Source of the DNA: CAYRVX01 sp964642165
GTDB taxonomy: Bacteria > Planctomycetota > Phycisphaerae > SM23-33
Reading direction: 5' to 3'
Length of the DNA: 52,611 bases
Assembly: GCA_964642165.1 (NCBI GenBank)
Contig: CAZXOC010000011.1
Span: 1 to 52,611, forward strand
The first letter of the stretch is position 1. Every line of letters begins with the position of its first letter. The position numbers and the translations under genes are program-made. Below, piece by piece: positions 34,201 to 43,500 of the stretch. The notes under the pieces were generated by a model, which was given only the letters and a program-made list of their open reading frames with translations, made no database searches and was not told the DNA's origin.

Positions 34201-37200
34201 AGGTTCCGCAGCCAGTCGGCCAACTGCGTCATCACGCCCACCACCTGCGCGGGCATGAGGTTGCGGAAATCCACCAGCGCGTCGAAGGCGTCCAGCAGGA
34301 TGCCCGTCTGGCCCGCGAACTCCCCCGGCGTGAAGTAGAAGTCCGTTGGGAGCTGGTCGTCGAAAACGTCCAGGTCGCGGATGACCACCTGCGGGCTGAT
34401 GCTGGACGTGTTCCACGCGCCGATCTCCGCGTAGATCGGCAGGACGATCTCCGCCTCCTGCTGCGTCGGCGTCATGGAGATCATCTCGCCGATCGGGGTG
34501 GACGTCAGGTCACCCACGGTGATCTCGGGCTGGCCGTCCTTCTCGACCGTGATCTCGAACGCCACGTCGAGGTCGATCGTGCCGTTCTGCACCTCGGCGC
34601 CCAGGAAGCCGACGTTCGCGCCGAAGGTCAGGTTCGAGGCGTGCGCGCCGGCGCCGATCTGGAAGTTCTCGACCTTCAGGTAGACCATCTCCCCGACGGA
34701 GCCGGCCGTCAGGTCCATTCCCAGCGTCACGTCCACGCTGAGCGAGAGGTCCAGCTCGACGTGGATCGGATCGAACCGGAAGCCCCAGCTCCCCAGGGCG
34801 CTGCCCAGGTCGATGTCGAACGAGTACGACCGCCCCGTGGCGTACGTGAAGGAGATCTCGAACTGCTCGGCGGTGTTGTCGTCGCCCTCCTGGACGCCGG
34901 TCAGTCCGCTCTGGGCGGCCAGGTACGACACGAGGTCGGCGACGGTCGGCTCCTCGGTGCCCATGAGGTAGTCGACGATGGGCGCGTAGACGCCGCTGCG
35001 GAGGGCGTGTCCGGGGTCGAGCAGGCTGCCGAGGGTGGTCGTCCCCCCGCCCCCCCCACCGCCCTCGAGCACCTGCTCGAGGCCCATCAAGCCCGTGGGG
35101 CACTCGGGGCAGCTGCCCGCCTCCTCCTCGTCGCCGTCGCCGAACAGCTCGGCGAAGAAGTCCCACAGCCAGTCGAAGAAGCCCTCCTCCTCGACGTCAT
35201 CGCCCGCGTCGGCCAGGGCCTCGGCGCCGTCCATGAGCATCGCCTGCTGCTCCGCCGAGAGCACCTCGGGCGCCGGCGGGGCGCCGAAGCCGACGTACAT
35301 GACCGGCTCGGCGTCCTGCGTCACCTCCAGCATCGTCGCCAGTCCCGGGTGCACGGCGTTGACGGCGTTGACGATCCACTGGTTGCCGAGGACGACCTCC
35401 AGCAGCGGCATCTCCATCGCCGCCCCCGCGTCGTGCAGCGCCAGCACCAGGTCGCGCAGGATCTGCTCGTTGAGGTTCCCGCCGTGGTCCGTGTAGGCGT
35501 CCGGCGGGAGCCAGAAGTCCACCTCCATGCCCGCCGCGTGCTTCCGCCCGGGGTAGTTGCCCGGCGGATAGGCGGCCGGATCGCGCAGCAGGCCGGACAT
35601 GTACCCCACCTGCCGGCTGAGCGCGGCGACGTCGACCGCCGAGGCGCCCGGGGTGGCCGCGAGGGCCGTCTCGACCAGGTCCACCAGCCAGCTCGTGGCG
35701 TACGTCTCGCCGAGCGTGGCGCTCGTGCCGGCCATCTCCACCCAGCGCGGGGCGTTGTCGTAGTTCAGCCACGCCGCCGTCAGCGGGTCGATCTCGCCGC
35801 TCTGGTCCTCGGCGCCGGCCGGCGGGATGTCGATGTCCGTCGCGGCCTGGAAGAGCTGGAGCGCCACGCGGGTGGGCGCGTCGAGCGTGCCGGTGAGCGG
35901 CAGGGGATCGCCGTCGGCGTCGGGGAAGCCCAGGTAGTTGAGGCGCTGCTGGGCGCGGTAGATGGAGACCTCGCCGGTGGACCGCACGACGGCCCCGCGC
36001 ACGCCCGAGTAGCCGGCCTCCACGGTGACGTGCACGTCGGTCAGGACGCTGGGCGCGGCGTCGAGAAGGGTCTCCACGGACAGGATGATCTCGCCCTGGA
36101 AGCCCGTCTCGGCGCCGTCCGTGTCGCCCAGCAGGTCGGACTCGACCGAGGGGGCGAAGTAGTACACGCCGCTGTCGACCCCGCCGAGGGGCCCGACCAG
36201 GTCGCCGACGACGCGCCCGGCGGACACCAGTTGGATGTTCCCCGTGCTGGGATCGGGGACCAGGTCGATGTCGTGGAAGTCGCCGACGACCTCGGCGCCG
36301 TTGATGCTGTAATGGTCGCCCGGCGCGATGGAGCCGAGGTCCAGGAGGATCATGTCGCCCGTCCGCCCGGCGCCGACCTGCGTGATGTTCTCCGCGCCGG
36401 TGACGACCATGGCGAAGTCCTGGGTGTTCGAGCCGCTCATCCGCGCGGCACTGACCACGAGGGTGTACTCGCCAGGCACGGCGCTCCAGATGATGATCTG
36501 CTCGACGTTGTCCCGCGTGTTGCGTTCGCCCTCCGCGGCGGCGCGCGCGGGGTCGCCCGGGTCGGTGTCCGGGGCGATGTCCTTGTAGGTGATCCACGGG
36601 CCGTAGTGCTCGTCGCCCGGCCCGCGGACGGCGGTGTCCAGGTCGTTCATCAACGCCCGGGTGTCGTCGTCGAAGGGGCCCCCGTTGACCTGCCCCGGCG
36701 GGTCGGTCCACGCCACCGTGATCTTCACGTCGCCCGGGCTGGTCACGTTGATCTTGTAGACCATCGCGTCGCCGCGATACGTGCCGCGAAGGAGGTGCTC
36801 GCCGTGCGCGGGCATCGACGCGCCGGCGATGAGGTCGGCGGCGGCGCGCGCGTCCATCAGCCCCCAGCCGCTGGCGGCGTCCGGCCCGAGGGACAGGCCG
36901 GGCTCTTCGAGGCGGAACACGTCCGTGGCCGTGTGGATCAGGACGGCGCGGACCATGTCGGAGCGCGGCAGCTCGCCGTACGTGTCCTCGTACAGCTCGC
37001 CGAGCAGGGCGACCGTGCCGCTGACGACGGGCGTGGCCATCGACGTGCCCGACCACGTCTTGACGGGGTCGCTCTCGCCGCCCACGTAGGTGACGTCGTC
37101 CGCGGTTCCGACGCTGTGGACCTGCCAGCCGTTGGTCACCAGGTCCGGCTTGATGCGCCCGTCGTCCGTCGGCCCCATGCTGGTGAACCACATGGGCGTG

Positions 37201-38171
37201 ATGGTGGTGGGGTCGTGGGGATCGGTGGTGTGGTCCTCGATGCCGCCGACGACGATCACGTTCTTGGCGATCGACTTGCCGCCCATCAACGTGTCGAAGG
37301 CGCTCTGGTTGTAGTGCTGGCCGCTGTACTCGTGCCGCGTGGAGTGGTTCCTGTAGACGAACTCGTTGCCCGCCTGGATGCTGGTGCCTCGCCCCCACCG
37401 CTCGTTGCCGGCGGCCACGACGATCGTGTGCCCCCGGTTGCCGTACGCGACCTGGTCGAACTCCTGGGCCTCGCCGTCGTACTTGCCGAACCTCGGGTCC
37501 TCCAGGTCCCCGCGGGGACCCCACCAATGCCACAGCCCGTCATCGTCCTCCGTCCACCCGGGCGTGTAGCCGTAGCTGTGGTTGCTCGCCAGCAGGCTGC
37601 CCGCGGCGGCGGGCAGCTCCGTGTCATTGTCTTCGCTGTCGTAGGCCCACAGGATCGCCCCGCCGGCCATGCCCTGGGCGTCCTCGTGGCCGGTCACTTC
37701 GCGCGCCACCATGGTCCCCGCCACGTGCGTGGCGTGGTCGCTGTTCTCGTTGGTCCCGTCCTTGTCGATGACACGCGACGTGTGGTCGCCGTCGGAGACG
37801 TAAAACGCCTCGTGGGTGGTCCGCACGTCGTCGCCGTCCCAGATGCCCAGCGTGATCCCCTCGCCGGTCAGCGCGTAGTCCAGGCCGGTCGCGGGGTTGG
37901 TCGCCCCGCCGCCGGGTCGGATCTCGTCCACGTTGGACGTGTTCGCGGCGTTGATGTTCAGCGGGGCGTCCGGGTCCCACGGGGCAGGCAGCGACCCGTC
38001 GAGCAGCAGGCGGGGCTCGAGCCGCTCGACGGTCACGTCGCCACGTCGGCCGCGCGCATCGCCCAGCGCCGACCAGACCTGGTGCGCGTCCGTGTTGCGC
38101 AGCCGCTCACGAGAGAGAACACACCCATACAGGTACCGCAGCCGTTGGATAGCCCGCGAGCATACAGACAT
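7241..38171 (-). CDS. Giant multidomain LEPR-XLL protein with N-terminal subtilase, RTX, FG-GAP, PKD and dockerin (about 10,310 residues)
   Basis: I chose ATG 38171 because AAGGAG (38181-38186) is nine bases upstream; TTG 38177 is only three away. Motif ERLEPRLLLDGS is at residues 49-60. The subtilase has Asp112, His146 and Ser377 (GTSMA). Then, by DNA position: peptidoglycan-binding/M15-like (35280-35970), poly-Gly linker (35040), unassigned beta-rich region with one EF-hand (29950-35020), RTX (27440-29650), hook-IN-like, small RTX and PPC-like modules (22000-27260), FG-GAP propeller with jelly-roll (18280-21900), ELWxxDGT propeller (16560-17800), LRR (15230-15720), golvesin-like (14750-15160), NHL-like propeller (13680-14420), split SdrD_B with two PA14-like modules (12110-13440), jelly-roll (11500-12080), second ELW-like propeller (10200-11390), seven PKD (8250-10190), Big_5-like and dockerin (7735-8250). 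The end at TAA 7241 is inferred across the gap. Likely secreted or surface-anchored adhesin/protease. Confidence 0.85.
7581..7680. other. Assembly gap (100 N) inside the 3' end of the giant gene
   Basis: Exactly 100 N, the usual placeholder for a gap of unknown length. The coding sequence on the upstream side ends in a Pro/Ala/Glu/Val-rich stretch (EAPVPVDEPAAEAP) just after the dockerin. The likely continuation on the far side is in a different frame, so the true gap length is probably not 100. Confidence 0.98.
7735..7905 (-). other. Dockerin-like repeat at the end of the giant protein
   Basis: AGDVNADGSVGRDDFLGLRAGFG is followed by HGDSNHDGAVDYLDYMATKRNFG (each shown here in part as MAGDVNADGSVGRDDF and GDSNHDGAVDYLDYM). 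Both loops have the Asp-x-Asn-x-Asp-Gly pattern of dockerins. The pair matches the C-terminal dockerin of the neighbouring giant protein. Confidence 0.8.
8250..10190 (-). repeat. Seven PKD-like domains
   Basis: The modules end in strands such as YTVTVTVVDDDSDTV and carry YGDG or FGDG turns (WDFGDGSSPV, IDYGDGTAPV). Linkers of the type NVAPT separate them. The first copy is the least regular. PKD domains usually act as spacers or carbohydrate- or collagen-binding modules in exported proteins. Confidence 0.85.
12225..13310 (-). repeat. Tandem PA14-like modules inserted in an SdrD_B-like domain
   Basis: Two copies about 543 bp apart share SAGDWSFGV-SDDGF and DTIETFHF with nearly identical order and spacing. 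They resemble PA14-type carbohydrate-binding beta-barrels. They sit between YADLDRDGALT and EPYTTTDANGQYVLWDL, which together would form one ordinary SdrD_B/Cna_B-like domain. Confidence 0.6.
18280..21900 (-). repeat. FG-GAP/VCBS-type beta-propeller repeats
   Basis: About fourteen segments of the form GDxNGDGxDDLxxG followed by a strand ending VxxG recur, for example LPLGDINGDGYDDF, FNADGREDLLLG and NNDRYDDLLIGAP. Each contains an Asp-rich calcium loop as in integrin-alpha propellers. A jelly-roll domain (20730-21280) interrupts the series between the third and fourth repeat. Confidence 0.85.
22015..27255 (-). repeat. Six dispersed flagellin-hook-IN-like modules
   Basis: Six modules of about 80-100 residues share a layout: a strand of F-x-L-x-V/I-N-G type, a strand, T/N-x-x-x-L-x-x-x-L-N helix, a strand ending A-V-x-x-G-x-L-x-L-x-S/T, and a final D-x-LGF-x-x-GQ. 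Approximate positions are 26950-27255, 26150-26380, 25050-25335, 24500-24775, 23170-23460 and 22015-22300. A seventh, more divergent copy lies at 33420-33660. The pattern is like the flagellin hook IN motif of FliD and FlgL, by recall. RTX and PPC-like modules lie between them. Confidence 0.55.
27440..29650 (-). repeat. Large RTX (GGxGxDxLx) calcium-binding nonapeptide block
   Basis: The translation is almost continuous GGxGxDxLxG-type nonapeptides, for example GGDGDDTIHGDGGDDILDG, broken by one unrelated insert around 28130-28300. Smaller RTX clusters recur at about 26520-26760, 25960-26060, 23750-23900, 22790-22945 and 15960-16050. Such repeats fold into calcium-filled beta-rolls outside the cell and are often exported by type I systems. 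No transporter gene is in the window. Confidence 0.9.
29950..35020 (-). other. Unassigned 1,690-residue beta-rich region of the giant protein
   Basis: Strands with alternating hydrophobic and Asp/Ser/Thr residues dominate (ELDLSLSVDVTLGMDLTAG, IELDLASFDIQF). Amphipathic helices of the FxxLxxxL type are interspersed (VGVMTQLADWLRNL, DLADALDEF). I recognise only one EF-hand loop, DNDNDGKIRIGEL (about 30100), a dockerin/EF-like DRNGDMQITIDDVL (about 31690) and one hook-IN-like module (33420-33660). The rest matches no family I can name. It may form a long beta-solenoid or repeated barrels. Confidence 0.6.
35280..35970 (-). other. Peptidoglycan-binding-like module plus possible degenerate LAS (M15-type) peptidase module
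   Basis: AQQRLNYLGF followed by PLTGTLDAPTRVALQLFQ matches the helical PG_binding_1 pattern (35835-35965). About 90 residues later HAAGMEVD fits the H-x-x-G-x-x-x-D zinc-ligand spacing of M15/LAS peptidases (SxHxxGxAxD), though the small residue before the final Asp pair is Glu and the leading Ser is absent. A second His (NAVHPGL) could complete a site. The binding module is fairly convincing; the peptidase identity is tentative. Confidence 0.5.
36830..37870 (-). other. Subtilase (S8) catalytic domain with intact triad
   Basis: Asp112 lies in GIWDGDD, His146 in DHATHVAGT and Ser377 in WSGTSMATPVVSG. The spacing and local motifs are those of active subtilisin-like peptidases. The oxyanion Asn is probably in VVAAGNERWG. 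A C-terminal beta-sandwich typical of exported S8 enzymes follows (about 36390-36800). There is no obvious classical propeptide; only about 105 residues containing the LEPR motif precede the catalytic core. Confidence 0.85.
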
Positions 38172-38559
38172 CGTCAAGCACTCCTTTTCGCTTCAGACCG
38201 ATTGGCGTCTCTCGAGCAGACGGGCGCGAGCACAGACCGAGTCCCTCGGATCTCGAGATGGACGCCGACTCCTCAAGTGATGTCGGCCGAATGTCGTCGT
38301 GGCGCACGTCCAGCCGAACGTGCGCCCCTTCCTCTCTCTCCGTTCTGCCGCATTGGACGGCCCGGAATAGCGAAGCCGCCGACGGGCGGCCCCGGCATCT
38401 CAGCGGGTGGATCCGGGGGCAGCTGCCTCCAGAGCGAGCCAGGCCGATTGCCTATGATACCCGCGCAAGTCGGTTTACGTCAATGGCTTCTTCTGCGAAA
38501 CCCCCTGCCGCTGGCGCCGGGGCTTCCGTCGCCGAGGCGGCGGCGGTAGAATCCTCGCA
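38172..38559. promoter_or_regulatory. Divergent intergenic region between giant gene and HAD gene
   Basis: No gene is seen in this stretch. It holds a 9-bp perfect inverted repeat with an 8-base loop (GGCGCACGT 38301-38309 and ACGTGCGCC 38318-38326). CTCGAG-centred palindromes lie at 38211-38216 and within ATCTCGAGAT (38250-38259), 41 bases apart. On the plus strand TATGAT (38453-38458) could serve as a -10 for the HAD gene, but no good -35 is present. Both promoters should lie here since the flanking genes are divergent. Confidence 0.4.
38301..38326. repeat. Perfect 9-bp inverted repeat in the divergent region
   Basis: GGCGCACGT and ACGTGCGCC are separated by eight bases. No U-rich tail follows on either strand, so an operator or 5'-leader hairpin is as likely as a terminator. 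It lies about 130 bases upstream of the giant gene's start. Confidence 0.5.
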
Positions 38560-39255
38560 ATGGACCCGCGACCGAAGCGACGGATGAACGACGGCGGCGT
38601 CATCTTCGACATGGACGGCGTCCTGGTGGACAGCTACCACGCCCACTTCGCCTCCTGGCGGCGGATGGGCCGGGCCGTCGGCCTGGAAATGGACGAGGCG
38701 CAGTTCGCCGCCACCTTCGGGCGGACCACGCGAGACATCATCGACCTCCTCTGGGGCGAGCAGCTCCCCGACGCGGACATCGACGCCTGGGACGCGCAGA
38801 AGGAGGCCGCCTACCGCGAGATCCTCGAAGGCCACTTCCCCGCCATGGACGGGGCCCCCGAGCTGCTCGCCGCCCTGCACAGGGCGCACTTCCGCCTGGC
38901 GATCGGCTCGTCCGGCCCGCCCGAGAACGTCGAGCTCGTCCTGCGGAAGCTGCCCGGCGCCGAGCACGTCACCGCCACCGTCACGGGCAAGGAGGTCACC
39001 CACGGCAAGCCGCACCCGGAGGTCTTCCTGAAGGCGGCCGCCAAGCTCGGCCTCGAACCGCGCTGCTGCGCCGTCGTCGAGGACGCCCCCGCCGGCGTGG
39101 AGGCCGCCCGGCGCGCCGGCATGGCCGCCATCGCCCTGACCGGCACCGCCGACCGCGACGCGCTCGCCGATCACGCCCACCTCGTCGTCGACTCGCTCCG
39201 CGAGCTGTCGCCCAAGCGCACCGCGGAACTGATCCGGCGAGTCCGCACCCCCTAA
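38560..39255 (+). CDS. HAD-superfamily phosphatase, beta-phosphoglucomutase-like
   Basis: A 231-residue cytoplasmic enzyme with all four HAD motifs. Motif I is VIFDMDGVLVDS with nucleophile Asp17 and Asp19; motif II contains Ser117 in IGSSG; Lys150 is in THGKPHP; Glu174-Asp175 are in VVEDAPAGVEAA. A helical cap lies between motif I and II (about residues 30-100), as in the phosphatase/beta-phosphoglucomutase subgroup. The likely substrate is a sugar phosphate, unproven. No strong Shine-Dalgarno precedes the ATG at 38560; an ATG at 38584 would give a more usual distance to motif I. The next gene starts 25 bases after the stop, so the two are probably cotranscribed. Confidence 0.85.
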   Translation: MDPRPKRRMNDGGVIFDMDGVLVDSYHAHFASWRRMGRAVGLEMDEAQFAATFGRTTRDIIDLLWGEQLPDADIDAWDAQKEAAYREILEGHFPAMDGAPELLAALHRAHFRLAIGSSGPPENVELVLRKLPGAEHVTATVTGKEVTHGKPHPEVFLKAAAKLGLEPRCCAVVEDAPAGVEAARRAGMAAIALTGTADRDALADHAHLVVDSLRELSPKRTAELIRRVRTP

Positions 39256-39280
39256 CCACCCCACTCCAAGGAGAACGACG

Positions 39281-40513
39281 ATGAGCGGGACCTCTCCAGA
39301 GCACACGCAGCGCGCGGGGACGTTCAGCCGCCGCGGGTTCCTCGCCGGTGCCGCGGCCGCGGCGATGGCCCGGGGGCGTCTGAACCACGCTCCTGCGGCC
39401 GAAGGCAACAGGAAGTACCGCGTCGGAGTGATCGGCCACACCGGGCGAGGCAACTACGGGCACGGGCTCGACCGCGTCTGGCGGGACGTGCCCGGCTGCC
39501 GGATCGCGGGCGTGGCCGACGCGAACGAAGCCGGCCTGGCCCAGGCCCTCAAGCGGCTCGGCGTGGCGAAGGGCTACCGCGACTACCGCAAGATGCTGGA
39601 GCAGGTCCAGCCCGACCTGGTCAGCATCTGCCCCCGGTGGCTCGATCAGCACCGGGACATGGTGGTCGCCGCCGCCGAGCGCGGCGTGCGGGGCATCTAC
39701 CTCGAGAAGCCGATGTGCCGCACCCTCGCCGAGGCCGACGAGATGGTCGCCGCCTGCAAGAAGCGCAACGTCAGGCTCGTCATCGCCCACCAGACCCGCT
39801 ACAGCCCGAAGCTCGCCGTCGTTCGCGAGGCGATCCGCGACGGGCTGATCGGCAAGGTGCTGGAGTTTCGCGGCCGCGGAAAGGACGACCGCCGCGGCGG
39901 GGGCGAGGATCTCTGGGTGCTCGGCACGCACGTGATGAACCTGATCCACGTCCTCGGCGGGCCGGCGCGGTGGTGCTTCGGGACGGTTCACCAGGGCGGC
40001 CGGCCCGTCGCTGCCAAGGACGTCAAGCCCGGGGCCGAGGGCATCGGCCCCCTCGCCGGCGACGAGGTGCACGCGACGTACCGGCTGGCCGGCGGCGCGA
40101 CGGCGTGCTTCGACTCCGTCCGCGACGCCCGGGGCAACCCGTCCCGCTTCGGCCTGTGGATCTACGGGTCCAAGGGCGTCATCCGGATGGCCACGGGCCA
40201 TCTGCCGGACGCGTACGTGCTGGCGGACTCCTCCTGGTCGCCCGGGCGCACGGGCCGGAAGTGGACGGCCATCAGCTCCGCCGGGGTGGGCAAGCCCGAG
40301 CCGCTCAAGGACGGCGGGCTGCACGCGGGGAACGTGCTGGCCGTGCGGGACCTGATCGCCGCCGTCGAGGGCAACACCGAGCCCGCCGGCAACGTCCACG
40401 AGGCGCGTGCAGCCGCGGAGATGATCGTGGCCGTCTTCGAGTCCCACCGCCTCTCCCGCCCCGTCACGTTCCCCCTGACCAATCGCGACAATCCCCTGAC
40501 GATGCTCCGGTGA
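39281..40513 (+). CDS. Gfo/Idh/MocA-family oxidoreductase with Tat signal
   Basis: A 410-residue protein starting seven bases after AAGGAG (39268-39273). A twin-arginine signal is clear: SRRGFLAG at residues 16-23 followed by an Ala-rich stretch. The Rossmann nucleotide loop VGVIGHTGRGNYG is at 48-60, the family EKP motif at 142-144, and GTHVMN with His217 fits the substrate-domain region. These enzymes oxidise or reduce sugars and cyclitols with bound NAD(P). Tat export of such enzymes folded with their cofactor is common in planctomycetes. The gene follows the HAD phosphatase and converges on the PQQ fusion gene with only 17 bases between, with no visible terminator. Substrate unknown. Confidence 0.9.
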   Translation: MSGTSPEHTQRAGTFSRRGFLAGAAAAAMARGRLNHAPAAEGNRKYRVGVIGHTGRGNYGHGLDRVWRDVPGCRIAGVADANEAGLAQALKRLGVAKGYRDYRKMLEQVQPDLVSICPRWLDQHRDMVVAAAERGVRGIYLEKPMCRTLAEADEMVAACKKRNVRLVIAHQTRYSPKLAVVREAIRDGLIGKVLEFRGRGKDDRRGGGEDLWVLGTHVMNLIHVLGGPARWCFGTVHQGGRPVAAKDVKPGAEGIGPLAGDEVHATYRLAGGATACFDSVRDARGNPSRFGLWIYGSKGVIRMATGHLPDAYVLADSSWSPGRTGRKWTAISSAGVGKPEPLKDGGLHAGNVLAVRDLIAAVEGNTEPAGNVHEARAAAEMIVAVFESHRLSRPVTFPLTNRDNPLTMLR

Positions 40514-40530
40514 CGCACGTTCGCGGCGGA

Positions 40531-43500
40531 TCAGGGGGAGGTCCCCGGCGGCAGGGCGATGATCTCCACGCCGCTGAGGACGGGCCGGCCGCGCTTCGGC
40601 ACCAGCGAGATCTCCAGCGACCCGGAGGCCCCTACCGTCGTCTCCTTGACCAGCGCGGCGGCGGGCGTCTTCGCCTCCGCGGCGATGTCGAAGCGGCGAA
40701 GGAACGCCTTGCCGGCGACGTCCACGCCGAAGACGCGCTCGTGCGGCTTGACGGGCGCCAGCTCCGCGAAATGGAGCCGGACGCGGTATTTCGTTGCGGC
40801 GGGCATGCGGCTGACGTCGATGGCGACGCGCAGCGGCCCGCGCTGGCCGGACGTGTAGACCCACGGCACGTCCGTTCCCGCGACGGGGTGCGTGTCGGCG
40901 TTGACGTGGTACAGGCTGCCCGGGCGCCAGGTTTCGCTGCGGCTGTTGGGCCAGCTCTTGGGGGGCTGCCTGCGCGGGTCCGGCCGCGTGTGCCCGGGGA
41001 AGTCGATGCGCACCGCCCTGCCGTCCAGCGCGAGGGCCCGCGCGTCGACCTTGATGCCATTTCGCTTCTGCATGTCGGGGCGAGGCAGGGCCAGCCACAA
41101 CACGCCGCGCGCGTCGCGCCGGTCGCCGATGGCCCCGACGTTGAGCGCCAGGTGGCGGACGAAGCCCGCGCGCGGCTCGCGCCCCATGAACAGCGCCCAG
41201 TGCTCTCGGGCCTCCAACTGCTGCAGCGCCATCGACGTGCGGTGCAGGTAGTTGCACGTGCAGCCCGCGAAGTTGTCCGGCGCGAAGACCAGCCCCCCCG
41301 CGGCGAAGACGTTGATCATGCACCCCGGGCGCACGCCGCCGACGTCGCTGACCCCCTCGTCGCGGACAACGTCGTAGTAGCTGATCGTCCCCGTCCGGTA
41401 GAGGATCAGCCTCTCGCTCGCCGTCCAGGCGCTGCACTTCTCGCTGCGCCCGAACGTCCACGGCTCCGTCTGCCCCGTCACCGGGTTGGCCCGCATCTTC
41501 GGCTCGCCGGTCAGCAGGTCGAACGCGCACGCGGCGTCGGCGACGACCTGTTTGCGCCCGGTCTTCCAGTCGAAGCCGCCGGGATCGACGATCACCGTCC
41601 GCCCCACGACGAGCGGGCGCTGGTGGTACTGGATGCGCCGGCTCCACAGCCGCTTGCCGTCGGATGAGCGATGGGCCGCGAGCTTCGTGAACAGGTCGCA
41701 CAGCAGGTTGCCCCGGCGCATGATCGGCAGGCCCATCACGAGCGCGTCGTGCTCGACGCTCAGGGCCAGCAGCGTGCCGAAGACGTCCTCGTCGTTTCGC
41801 CATAGCACCTTGCCGCCGCCGGCGTCGAGGGCAACCAGCGCCCCCACGCCTGCGGCTGCGGGCGTGCCCTGCCCGCGCCGGCGCAGCCGGGCGATCCTCG
41901 CCGAAACGTCCGGGCGGTCGATGAGGTAGACCCGCCCGCCGCCGATGGCGATGCCGTTGACGGGGATCAGGTCCTTCGGCCGGTGCTGCCACTTGACCTC
42001 GCCGGTGGCGGCGTCCATCGCGAACAGCAGGCAGCCCTCGGTGAAGCGCCCCCGGGAGATCTCCTCCTTCGTCCCCAGCGCGGCGAGGTAGTGGCTGAAG
42101 CCCACGTCCATCGGCGGGCCCTCGAGCGTGCCGTACAGCAGGCCGTCCTCGTGGGCGATGTACGCCCAGCGCCCGGGCCTGCCGTCGGGGCGGGCCGGCG
42201 GGCGGAGGCGCCCCAGCTCCTTGCCCGTCGCGCCGTCGAGGCGCAGGCAGACGCCGCGCCGGTCGTCGACGAAGAAGACCTCCTTCTCGCCGGCGCAGTA
42301 GTGGCTGCCGAGCAGGTTCGCGCCCATGTAGCACTCGCGGCTGGCGCGGTGCGGCAGGGGCTTCTCCCAGGCGACGCGCCCGTTGTAGGCGTCGAGGCAC
42401 CGCAGGAAGCGCTGGCCGGCGATGTACAGGCGCCCGTCCACGTACAGCGGCGCCGCCGGGCGGGCCTTCGACGGGACCATCCCCGCCGGGCCGCTCGTGC
42501 CGAACCACAGCACGCCCAGCGGCCCGCCGGCGAGGCGGTCGGTCGAGGCACACGTGTTGGCGGCCGTGCCCGACTGGTGCGTCCAGACGCCCGCGCCCTC
42601 CAGCCGACCGCGAACCGCCACCCGCATCGCGCCGGGCCGGCCCACGCAGATCGCGCCGCCGCAGGGACGCTGGAGCCGCTTCGCTTCGGCCCACGGGACG
42701 ACGCCTGCTCCCTCGGCCACGCTGCGCCCGGAGACGATCAAGTTGGCGAAGTAGGCCGGGTAGCCCGTGGCGGCCGCGTCGAGCCGGTGCACCGTGACAC
42801 GCGGGCCGTACAGACCCGCCGCCGTGAGCTTCCCGCGTGCGGCCGCGACGCTCGACGCGTCGGCGTCGCAGGCGATCACGTGCAGCTTCGTGCGCCTCGC
42901 CAGCTCCCACGCCAGCCGCCCGTCGCCGCAGGCGAGATCCAGGCAGTAGCCCTCGGTGACGCCCGTCCTGCGGAGGATCTCCTCGGCGGCCCGGGCATGG
43001 ATCGCGTTGTCGCCGTACGGGGTGTCCTGCGGTTTCGCCTCGACGATCCTGCCGGCGCCCCGGCCCGCGCCGAAGCAGTAGATCGCTCCCGTGTCGGTGC
43101 TGGCATACAGGCGCCCGTCGGCCGCAGCGAGACCGTGGGCCGTGCCCTCGATCTTCGCCGTCCAGACGACCTTCCTCGTCTCGAGGTCCAGGGCGTGCAC
43201 GGCGCCGTCCGCTCCCGAATAGGCCCGCTTGCCGGCGACGATCAGTTCGCCGCGGCACGGCAGCGGCACCTCCCATCGCACGTTGGCGCCCTGGAGGTTC
43301 TGCGAGAGGCGTCTCCTCGGCGAGCCGGCGAAGAACGCCGCCGTGCGGCTGGTGGCCCACTTCCTCGTGATCTCGGGCGAGTCGACGAACGGCTGGGCGC
43401 GGTCGAGCGCCCGGAGCTCCGTGCCGTTGGCGATGAGGATGGAGTCCTCGATGATCGCCCCGGAGACCATGCGTACCGTCCGGAGCATGGGCGAGCGGCT

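Noticed and set aside
34641..38549. Plus-strand open frame of about 1,302 codons
   Set aside because: Antisense to the giant gene's N-terminal part, which has clear subtilase motifs on the other strand.
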